This document shows, piece by piece, positions 1 to 4,948 of a stretch of 6,760 nucleotides of DNA; position 1 is the first letter of the stretch; the number at the start of each line of letters is the position of its first letter. The notes under the pieces are model-generated. The model was given only the letters and a program-made list of their open reading frames with translations, searched no databases and had not been told where the DNA came from. This DNA comes from Myxococcales bacterium (GTDB lineage Bacteria > Myxococcota > Polyangia > Polyangiales > Polyangiaceae). A program made the translations under genes and the position numbers. The stretch spans positions 1 to 6,760 of the forward strand of contig JAGQIY010000230.1 of NCBI GenBank assembly GCA_020430865.1. Direction: 5' to 3'.

Positions 1-538
1 GGGGTCCAAGCTCCTTGGCCTGATAGCGAGTGAGCACCTCGATGGCGCCCTTCATCATCGCGTATGCGCCGTAGCCAGGCAGGGTGAAGCGCGCGAGCCC
101 AGAGGAGATGTTGAGGATGCGTCCGCCGTCGCTCAGCAGCGGCAGGAGCTTCTGCGTGAAGAAGAAGGGGCCCTTGACGTGCACGTTCATCAGCGCGTCG
201 AACTCCGCCTCGGTGGTCTCTGCCAGCGGCTTGTGTAGGCCGAAGCCCGCGTTGTTCACCAGGTAGTCCACGCGCTCGCGGTCGAAGGTCTGTTTCAGTG
301 CGCCCTGCAGTCGCTCCACGAAGGCTCCGAACGATCCCGTGTCGGAGGCGTCGAGCTGCAGCGCGACCGCCTTGCGGCCCTTGGCCTGCGCCTGCTTGAC
401 GACCTCTTCCGCCGAGTTGCCGTTCTGGTTGTAGGTGATCACCAGGTCCACGCCCCGCTCTGCGAGGTGGAGCGCCATGCTGCGGCCGAGGCCTCGGCTG
501 CCGCCGGTGATGAGTGCGATGGGGTTGTGCTGTGCCAT
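1..538 (-). CDS. Short-chain dehydrogenase/reductase (SDR), 3' end beyond the window
   Basis: NAD(P)-dependent oxidoreductase of the classical SDR family, probably a soluble cytoplasmic enzyme; the substrate cannot be told. Reading leftwards from the ATG at 538-536, 179 residues are visible with no stop. The Rossmann cofactor loop TGGSRGLG is at residues 11-18, NNAG at 95-98, the structural Asn at about 118, the catalytic Ser at about 146 and the YxxxK pair at Tyr159/Lys163. Classical SDRs are about 245-260 residues, so roughly 70 residues including the substrate-binding end are missing off the left edge. The start is supported by a strong ribosome site (AAGGAG, 551-546) 7 bases upstream. It is divergent from a LysR-type gene with an inverted-repeat operator between them, a very common SDR/LysR arrangement in which the regulator controls the dehydrogenase. 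The family call is secure; the specific reaction is unknown. Confidence 0.93.
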   Translation of the reverse strand, partial: MAQHNPIALITGGSRGLGRSMALHLAERGVDLVITYNQNGNSAEEVVKQAQAKGRKAVALQLDASDTGSFGAFVERLQGALKQTFDRERVDYLVNNAGFGLHKPLAETTEAEFDALMNVHVKGPFFFTQKLLPLLSDGGRILNISSGLARFTLPGYGAYAMMKGAIEVLTRYQAKELGP

Positions 539-545
539 GTCCTTG

Positions 546-551
546 CTCCTT
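546..551 (-). promoter_or_regulatory. Ribosome binding site of the SDR gene
   Basis: On the minus strand AAGGAG lies 7 bases before the ATG at 538-536. It is a near-perfect Shine-Dalgarno match at ideal spacing and fixes the SDR start. Confidence 0.8.
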
Positions 552-605
552 TCGACACACAGCTTGGGCCGCTGGCGCAGGTTCTAGAAGCCACCTTCTC
601 CCACA

Positions 606-634
606 CGCATTGTCTCGAATCGTGAGACAATGCG
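606..634. promoter_or_regulatory. Perfect 11-bp inverted repeat, probable LysR-type operator
   Basis: The arms CGCATTGTCTC (606-616) and GAGACAATGCG (624-634) are exact reverse complements around a 7-base spacer. The element includes T-N11-A spacings (613/625 and 615/627), the usual core of LysR-type binding sites. It lies in the divergent gap, 67 bases upstream of the SDR start and only 3 bases before the lysR start. Known LysR biology suggests that the regulator binds here to control the SDR gene and repress its own. Convincing -35/-10 hexamers could not be placed in either direction, although GACAAT occurs on both strands inside the arms. Symmetry and position are seen directly; function is inferred. 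Confidence 0.75.
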
Positions 635-637
635 CGC

Positions 638-1531
638 ATGGACGTCGAGGCGTTGCGGATCTTCCTGAAGGTAGCGGAAGTGCAGAGTTTGACTCGCGCT
701 GGGCACCACCTGGGGCTACCGAAGGCCCATGTGTCTCGCAAGTTGCGAGCGCTCGAGAGCGATCTCGATACGCTATTGTTTCACCGATCGACTCGAGTGG
801 TGCGGCTCACTCCAGACGGCGAGACGTTGATCCCCCGCGCACGCAACATCGTTCGCGAGTCGGACGAGGTGGCGGGTTTGTTCCGCACGGGAAAGCGGCT
901 GCGAGGTCGCGTGCGCGTCGACCTGCCCGTTGGGCTCGCTCGAAGTCGAGTCCTGCCGGCGCTGCCTCAGTTGCTCGAGCGCCACCCGGAGCTCGAGCTG
1001 TTCATCAGCACCACCGATCGCATCGTCGACGTGGTGGGGGAAGGGTTCGACTGTGTGCTGCGGGTGGGGGCCTCGATGGATCTCGAAGTCACCCAGAAGA
1101 AGCTGGGTGAGCTGAGCGTGTTGAACTGCGTCTCCAGGAGCTACGTCGAGCGCAGAGGCGCGCCTCGGAGCCTCGAGGACCTCGACCGGCACCAGCTGGT
1201 TCACTACGCCTCCAAGCTCGGCACCGAGGCGCCGATGTTCGAGTATGAGCTCGAGGGCGAGACTCACCACCGCGCGATGCCCTCGTCGGTCACCGTCAAC
1301 ACCAGCGATGCCTACTCCGCCGCGTGTCTCGCGGGTCTGGGCATCGTGCAAGTGCCCCGCGTCGGCATGCTCGAGCGGCTCGCCAGTGGCGAGGTCGTCG
1401 AGGTGCTCCCGCAGTATCGCTGTGCACCCATGCCCGTGGTGATCTTGCAAACTCACGGCCGCCGCCCACCCCAGCGCGTGCGGGCGGTGATGGATTGGAT
1501 TACAGACTCGCTCGGGGGGCACCTGGAGTGA
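638..1531 (+). CDS. LysR-type transcriptional regulator
   Basis: A 297-residue DNA-binding regulator, typical LysR length. The N-terminal winged helix-turn-helix spans about residues 2-60, with the helix-turn-helix at about 17-40 (SLTRAGHHLGLPKAHVSRKL), followed by a linker helix to about 88. A periplasmic-binding-protein-like effector domain covers about 90-292; the segment near 137-145 (FDCVLRVGA) resembles the CrgA/AaeR-like branch. The start at 638 is needed because the helix-turn-helix domain begins almost at once and the next Met is residue 148. No good ribosome site precedes it: the operator fills that space, so the transcript may be leaderless or poorly translated. It is divergent from an SDR gene, its likely target, and is followed after 7 bases by a GNAT gene. 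The effector is unknown. Confidence 0.95.
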   Translation: MDVEALRIFLKVAEVQSLTRAGHHLGLPKAHVSRKLRALESDLDTLLFHRSTRVVRLTPDGETLIPRARNIVRESDEVAGLFRTGKRLRGRVRVDLPVGLARSRVLPALPQLLERHPELELFISTTDRIVDVVGEGFDCVLRVGASMDLEVTQKKLGELSVLNCVSRSYVERRGAPRSLEDLDRHQLVHYASKLGTEAPMFEYELEGETHHRAMPSSVTVNTSDAYSAACLAGLGIVQVPRVGMLERLASGEVVEVLPQYRCAPMPVVILQTHGRRPPQRVRAVMDWITDSLGGHLE

Positions 1532-1538
1532 GGCGAGC

Positions 1539-2096
1539 ATGATCCTGAGGACCGAGCGGCTGTTGATGCGCCCGTTCAACGAGAGCGACCGGGATGCCTT
1601 CGCTGCGATCAACGCCGATCCTCGGGTCATGGAGCACTATCCGGCGCCGCTCTCGCGGGCCCAGAGCGACGCCTTTCTGGACCGCATCGCCTCCGCCTTC
1701 GAAGCCCAGGGCTTCGGTCTGTGGGCGCTCGAGGTGCCGGGGCGGTTCCCGCTGCTCGGCTACACGGGGCTTGCGATTCCTGTATGGAAAAATCACCTCA
1801 CGCCCTGCGTCGAGGTGGGGTGGCGTCTGGGCCACGAGCACTGGGGCCAGGGCTACGCCAGCGAGGCCGCGCGTGCGGCGCTGAGCTGTGCCTTCGAGCG
1901 TCTGGGGCTCGAGGAGGTGCTGAGCTTCACCTCGCTGCCCAATCGGCGCTCGGCGCGGGTGATGCAGCGGATCGGCATGCGGCGGGACGAGGCCTCGGAT
2001 TTCGCGCATCCCAGCTTGCCCCCGGAGCACCCGCTGAGTCTGCACATCGTCTATCGCGCGGCTGCCGCAGACTGGCCGAAGCTGGGAGATCCGTGA
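1539..2096 (+). CDS. GNAT N-acetyltransferase, RimJ/RimL-like
   Basis: A 185-residue acetyl-CoA-dependent acetyltransferase of the GNAT superfamily (Acetyltransf_3/RimJ-RimL type). The opening MILRTERLLMRPF is the classic start of this family. The acetyl-CoA pyrophosphate-binding loop is at about residues 101-108 (HWGQGYAS), followed by the helix ending near 120. The NRRSARVMQRIGM segment at 135-147 is the usual distal cofactor-side motif. The tail DFAHPSLPPEHPL (154-166) is common in RimL-like proteins that acetylate small molecules or protein N-termini. Its ATG lies 7 bases after the lysR stop, with GAGG at 1530-1533 as a possible ribosome site overlapping that stop, so it is probably co-transcribed with lysR. 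The acceptor substrate cannot be predicted; RimJ/RimL similarity does not mean ribosomal-protein acetylation here. Confidence 0.92.
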   Translation: MILRTERLLMRPFNESDRDAFAAINADPRVMEHYPAPLSRAQSDAFLDRIASAFEAQGFGLWALEVPGRFPLLGYTGLAIPVWKNHLTPCVEVGWRLGHEHWGQGYASEAARAALSCAFERLGLEEVLSFTSLPNRRSARVMQRIGMRRDEASDFAHPSLPPEHPLSLHIVYRAAAADWPKLGDP

Positions 2097-2160
2097 CTGC
2101 TGCGGCCGCTCCTCGTATTGCGCTTGCTGGCGTCGCCGGGGGGCCCTAGGGATCCCCACC
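2097..2160. other. Intergenic gap between the GNAT and methyltransferase genes
   Basis: This 64-base gap holds no recognisable promoter hexamers. It contains the short palindrome CCCTAGGG (2144-2151), flanked by runs of G and C; the stem is too compact and lacks a T tract, so it is not a convincing terminator. The AGGG within it is only a weak ribosome site, 9 bases before the methyltransferase ATG. Whether transcription continues across the gap is open. Confidence 0.4.
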
Positions 2161-2751
2161 ATGTGGAACGACCGCTACGCGACCACCGAGTTCGTCTATG
2201 GCACGGAGCCCAATGACTTCCTGCGCGAGAACGCTGAGCGCTACCTCCCACAGGGAGGCGCCGTGCTGTGCCTGGCGGAAGGGGAGGGGCGCAATGGCGT
2301 CTACCTCGCGGGGCTTGGTTACCGAGTGACTGGCGTCGACGGGTCGTCCGTGGGCCTGGAGAAGGCGCGTCGCCTGGCTGGGGAACGCGGCGTGGAAATC
2401 GAGACCGTCGTCTCGGATCTCGCGGACTTCGATTTGGGTGAGGCGCGCTGGGACGGCATCGTCTCCATCTGGTGTCACACCCCGCCAGAGCTCCGGCAGA
2501 AGCTGCACCGCGCCGTTGTGAAGGCGCTCGCGCCGGGGGGCGTCTTGCTCCTGGAGAGCTACACGCCGAAGCAGCTCGAGTACAGGACCGGCGGGCCGCC
2601 GAACGCCGAGTGGATGATGACCGCCGATGGCTTGAAGCGCGAGCTGTCAGGCCTCGAGTTCGTTTCCGCAGAGGAAAAGATCCGCGAAGTGCACGAGGGC
2701 AAGTTCCACGGCGGGACGAGCGCGGTCGTGCAAGTCGTCGCTCGGAGATAG
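2161..2751 (+). CDS. Class I SAM-dependent methyltransferase
   Basis: A 196-residue cytoplasmic methyltransferase with a Rossmann-like fold. Motif I is VLCLAEGEGRN (about residues 35-45), in which LAEGEGRN replaces the commoner D/ExGxGxG form. The acidic residue that binds the SAM ribose is Asp60 in VTGVDGSS, Asp86 fits motif II, and PGGVLLLESYTP (125-136) is the motif III strand. It resembles small stand-alone methyltransferases often labelled TehB-like, but no feature shows a tellurite role and the acceptor is unknown. The opening WNDRYATTEFVYGTEPNDF (residues 2-20) is typical of this group and supports the ATG at 2161. The stop is 2 bases before the start of the DedA/TVP38 gene, so the two are almost certainly translated from one message. 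Confidence 0.9.
   Translation: MWNDRYATTEFVYGTEPNDFLRENAERYLPQGGAVLCLAEGEGRNGVYLAGLGYRVTGVDGSSVGLEKARRLAGERGVEIETVVSDLADFDLGEARWDGIVSIWCHTPPELRQKLHRAVVKALAPGGVLLLESYTPKQLEYRTGGPPNAEWMMTADGLKRELSGLEFVSAEEKIREVHEGKFHGGTSAVVQVVARR
2744..2747 (+). promoter_or_regulatory. Ribosome binding site deciding the DedA/TVP38 start
   Basis: GGAG lies inside the last codons of the methyltransferase, 6 bases before the ATG at 2754. It argues for a 230-residue membrane protein rather than a longer form beginning inside the methyltransferase gene. Confidence 0.65.
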
Positions 2752-2753
2752 CG

Positions 2754-3446
2754 ATGGCGGCCGAGCGCCCACTGAACGCATTGCGCTTCGCCAAGCTCGC
2801 TCTGGTGCTGTTCGTGCTGAGTGGACTGGGGATCGCCTATCGTCACGGCGTCTTCGACCAGCTGGGCGATCCGCAGCAGTTCGCCCAGGCGGTGGTGGCC
2901 ATGGGCGCCTGGGGCTACGTCGGGTTCATCCTCGCCTACACGCTGCTCCAGCCGTTCGGCGTGCCGGGGACGGTGTTCGTGGTCGCGGCTCCGCTGATCT
3001 GGCCTTGGCCCATCGCCTTTGCGCTGTCCATGGTCGGCACCATGAGCGCCAGCGTGGTCGGCTTCTCGTTCTCGCGCTTCATCGCGCGGGACTGGGTGTC
3101 TGCCCGCGTTCCGGAGCGCTTCAAGAAGTACAACGCTGCGCTCGAGAGGAATGGTTTCCGTACGGTAGTCATGCTGCGGATGATCTTCTGGATGCCCCAG
3201 GTGCTCCACGGTTTCCTTGGCGTCTCGAGGGTGCCGTTCTGGACGCATTTCTGGGGCTCTGTGGTGGGCTACATTCCGCCGCTGCTGGTGGTGAGCTATT
3301 TTGCGTCGGAGGTCTTCGACGCCTCTGGCGGGCTCCAGCCGGGCGCCTGGAAGTACATGGGGGGCCTGTTCGCGGCCTCGCTGGTGCTCCTCCTCGTGAT
3401 GCGCTGGTTCGAGCGCCGAGCGGTGACTCGGTCCGACGTCGCGTGA
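2754..3446 (+). CDS. DedA/TVP38-family (SNARE-associated, VTT domain) membrane protein
   Basis: A 230-residue inner-membrane protein of the TVP38/TMEM64/DedA superfamily (SNARE_assoc/VTT domain). Hydrophobic segments lie at about residues 12-28, 52-66, 71-108 (two helices), 164-188 and 201-217. Family hallmarks are PFGVPGTVFVVAAP (67-80), a reentrant-type segment, the Gly-rich helix ending in FSRFIARDWV (105-114), and the RNGFRTVVMLRM plus PQVLHGFLGVSRVPF block (132-162). DedA-family proteins are known or proposed lipid carriers/scramblases or proton-coupled transporters needed for envelope integrity; the cargo here is unknown. The same reading frame is open upstream to 2472, but residues before 2754 only shadow the methyltransferase. 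The ATG at 2754 has GGAG (2744-2747) 6 bases upstream and begins the recognisable protein. It ends 17 bases from the oppositely oriented broken glycosidase. Confidence 0.9.
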   Translation: MAAERPLNALRFAKLALVLFVLSGLGIAYRHGVFDQLGDPQQFAQAVVAMGAWGYVGFILAYTLLQPFGVPGTVFVVAAPLIWPWPIAFALSMVGTMSASVVGFSFSRFIARDWVSARVPERFKKYNAALERNGFRTVVMLRMIFWMPQVLHGFLGVSRVPFWTHFWGSVVGYIPPLLVVSYFASEVFDASGGLQPGAWKYMGGLFAASLVLLLVMRWFERRAVTRSDVA

Positions 3447-3463
3447 ACGAGGCGGCGAGCGCG

Positions 3464-4080
3464 TCAGTCTTCGTCGCACGCACGAGGCGCGTCTACGTAC
3501 GCTTGGCCGAGCTGTTTGAGTTTGCCGTCAGCGCCCAGTAGATCCACGAAGGGCACGTTGTCGGCACGACCTGAGAACCAGGCGTAGCGTTCGATCCGAG
3601 GGTCGTTCTCCAGGTACGCGACCGCGTCGATCAGGAACGCCGATTGTTCGTCGGCGTTCTTCGCGTCGTGGCGGTGCTCACCCCCGCCCCCCACACCATG
3701 GGGACGTACTCGAGCCCGAACGATGTGTAGTCGTTGCGCACGCCCTGGTCCGGCTCGAACGCCCAGTTGTACCACCAGCCAACGCCCCTGCTGAGCGCCC
3801 GCATGTCGGCCTCGGAGTGGTAGCCGTAGGCGACGCCTCGCTTGCAAGCAGAGGATTGCCCTGCGGAACCGCCAGAGCCGCCGCTGGTGGAACCCCCGTT
3901 GGTCGAGCCGCCAGAGCTGAACCCGCCAGAGCCGGAGCCGCCGCCGCCCTCCCCGCCCTGGTTGCTTGCCGCAGCACCGGCGGTTCCGCCGTTGGAACCC
4001 GCACTGCCGTTGCCCGCCGCGTCGTCGGAGCCAGAGCAGGCCGCCAGGGTCATGATGAGCAGAAGAGGGTGGTGACGCAT
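3464..4080 (-). pseudogene. GH128-like glycosidase lipoprotein, centre deleted and frameshifted
   Basis: Remnant of an exported glycoside hydrolase of the GH128 type (family of beta-1,3-glucanases). From the ATG at 4080, a short signal peptide ends in the lipobox LAAC (Cys15). A Gly/Ser-rich linker covers about residues 22-78, followed by the start of the catalytic domain: RGVAYGYHSEADM, WWYNWAFEP and LEYVPMVWG (about 81-131). That frame then runs into unrelated residues. The domain end resumes in another frame from about 3667 to the TGA at 3464-3466: DEQSAFLIDAV, NDPRIERYAWFSGRADN, VDLLGADGKLKQLGQAYV. Only about 120 of roughly 240 domain residues remain; the LGFNEP-type block with the acid/base Glu and the block with the nucleophile Glu are absent. 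The break lies at about 3667-3690, inside a G-rich run. A catalytically dead remnant is likeliest; a collapsed assembly is the alternative. Confidence 0.8.
3847..4017 (-). repeat. Gly/Ser-rich low-complexity linker of the GH128-like lipoprotein
   Basis: About 57 codons, almost all Gly, Ser, Ala, Asn or Thr, with irregular GGS/GGST units. On the plus strand the region shows imperfect repeats of CCGCCAGAGC. Such linkers hold an enzyme domain away from the lipid anchor. The frame is kept throughout, so the linker itself shows no disruption. Confidence 0.75.
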
Positions 4081-4087
4081 GTGTAGC

Positions 4088-4619
4088 CTATCCGCCAGTG
4101 GTTAGTCGCAGGTCGAGCAGCGCATCGATGGCCTGTCTCGGGAGCTTCGCCGGGAGGCCCGGCACGATCGCAGCAGCGCCGCTGGGCACGGCGTCCGGGT
4201 GGATGATGGCGAGCTGGATCGTCCGCTTGGGTTCGTCAAAGAGCACCGGGAGTAGCGGTCGCCGACCGGGCGCCGCCAAACTGGGCAGTCACAGACGGGG
4301 TCTCCCGTGGGACGGTCGATGCGCCGGGGCCACCAGCCTGGTGCACCGACGTTGGTGAAGGTCATGGTACCCCCCAGGCTCAGCTCGCCGGGCTGCGTCG
4401 GGTACTCGCCCAAGCCACCCTCCGTCTCGCCGCTGCCCGCCGTTCCGCTGCTTCCTCCGCTCGCGCCGGCGCCACCACTGCCCCCGTTCGCCGTAGCCGC
4501 CCGTAGCACCACCGCCCCCCAGTCGTGTCGCCCTCACGCCCACACCCGGCGCCGATGGTACCGGCAGTCAGCAGGATGCCAATCCAGGGCGCGGTCAAGC
4601 CGGTGTGAGCGACTCTCAT
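4088..4619 (-). pseudogene. Broken lipoprotein of unknown family, two frame changes
   Basis: From the ATG at 4619-4617 a signal peptide (hydrophobic core about residues 8-22) leads to GAGC with Cys26, a weak lipobox. The frame goes off at a run of six G (plus-strand C at 4515-4520). One extra base there would join GREGDTTGG to a second frame with a Gly/Ser/Ala linker (4485-4414), then GELSLGGTMTFTNVGAPGWW and RRIDRPTGDPVCD. That frame loses protein-like composition after about 4288, while a third frame, open from 4288 to the TAG at 4090-4088, carries LFDEPKRTIQLAIIHPDAVP and PRQAIDALLDLRL. I do not recognise the domain. Its end lies 7 bases before the ATG of the GH128 remnant, so the pair was probably one operon. 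The first join is well supported; the second is tentative and may hide a deletion. No good ribosome site precedes the ATG. Confidence 0.6.
4414..4485 (-). repeat. Gly/Ser/Ala-rich linker of the upstream lipoprotein
   Basis: About 24 codons reading GGSGGAGASGGSSGTAGSGE and on, in the second frame of the broken lipoprotein. The same linker style as the downstream GH128 remnant supports reading both as members of one class of anchored surface proteins. Confidence 0.6.
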
Positions 4620-4827
4620 CCTTGCACCGTTGCCAACTCCACGACGATCCGTGTCTCGAACCTGCACGCGGAAGCGGCTGAGAACCCTTGACTTCTCGGC
4701 GGATCGAGCGCTCGGCGATGCGTCGTTGACGCTCGATGCTCCTATTGCTCCACGGAAACGCTGCTGATCGCTGCGGCCGGTGACATGGGTGTGACATCGT
4801 GGCCGTGGAACGCCCACCTGCGTCGCA

Positions 4828-4846
4828 CGAACCCAGAGCGGGTTCG
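4828..4846. promoter_or_regulatory. Inverted repeat upstream of the pyruvate-kinase-like gene
   Basis: CGAACCC and GGGTTCG are perfect complements around the 5-base loop AGAGC. There is no T tract, so it is not a normal terminator. It could be an operator or an RNA hairpin near the promoter. Role unknown. Confidence 0.35.
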
Positions 4847-4865
4847 GCGCTCGGCAACGCAAGCC

Positions 4866-4894
4866 TTGCGCGGCTCGATCCGGGCTCGAATAGC
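4866..4894 (+). promoter_or_regulatory. Possible weak sigma-70-like promoter of the pyruvate-kinase-like gene
   Basis: TTGCGC (4866-4871) and AATAGC (4889-4894) are separated by 17 bases and lie 54 bases before the chosen ATG. Both hexamers match the consensus poorly, so this is a tentative placement only. Confidence 0.2.
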
Positions 4895-4933
4895 GCTCGG
4901 GATTGCCCTAGGCTTGGCGCGATGACGACCCAA

Positions 4934-4940
4934 GGAGAGG
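4934..4940 (+). promoter_or_regulatory. Ribosome binding site deciding the pyruvate-kinase-like start
   Basis: GGAGAGG lies 8 bases before the ATG at 4949. An in-frame ATG at 4922 lies upstream of this site and has no comparable site, so 4949 is the preferred start. Confidence 0.6.
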
Positions 4941-4948
4941 TCGAGACG

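Larger units (their letters stand above)
4620..4948. other. Divergent intergenic region between the lipoprotein pair and the pyruvate-kinase-like gene
   Basis: No credible coding frame is seen here. It should hold the promoters for both directions, but no strong hexamer pair is visible. Structures present: the palindrome CGAGCGCTCG (4705-4714); ATCGAGCG (4703-4710) mirrored by CGCTCGAT (4730-4737); a direct repeat of GTGACAT with an 11-base period (4780-4786 and 4791-4797); and a 7-bp hairpin at 4828-4846. TTGACT (4688) and TTGACG (4726) lack a -10 partner at normal spacing. Confidence 0.5.

Noticed and set aside
773..1630. Long minus-strand open frame across lysR
   Set aside because: It is antisense to a clear LysR gene, rich in His, Gln and Arg, and has no family motif; a GC-rich shadow frame.
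2161..2751. Naming the methyltransferase tehB with a tellurite-resistance role
   Set aside because: The similarity is only to the broad SAM-methyltransferase group; no residue or neighbour proves a metalloid substrate.
2472..2753. N-terminal extension of the DedA/TVP38 protein by 94 residues
   Set aside because: These residues overlap the methyltransferase in another frame, are Arg/Ala-rich and unlike the family; a ribosome site and a family-like start are at 2754.
3447..3463. Terminator between the convergent DedA gene and glycosidase remnant
   Set aside because: Only 17 bases with no inverted repeat or T run.
2559..3479. Long minus-strand open frame under the methyltransferase and DedA genes
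   Set aside because: His/Arg/Glu-rich antisense frame with no recognisable domain, opposite two well-supported genes.
3842..4075. Plus-strand proline-rich frame (PPEPP-like)
   Set aside because: It is the complement of the Gly/Ser linker codons of the lipoprotein on the minus strand.
4705..4737. Palindrome and mirrored ATCGAGCG/CGCTCGAT as a terminator or operator
   Set aside because: The long loop, absence of a T tract and high GC background make a chance match likely; noted only within the intergenic entry.
4922..4948. Upstream in-frame ATG at 4922 as the pyruvate-kinase-like start
   Set aside because: It has no good ribosome site, whereas the ATG at 4949 has GGAGAGG 8 bases upstream; it cannot be fully excluded.
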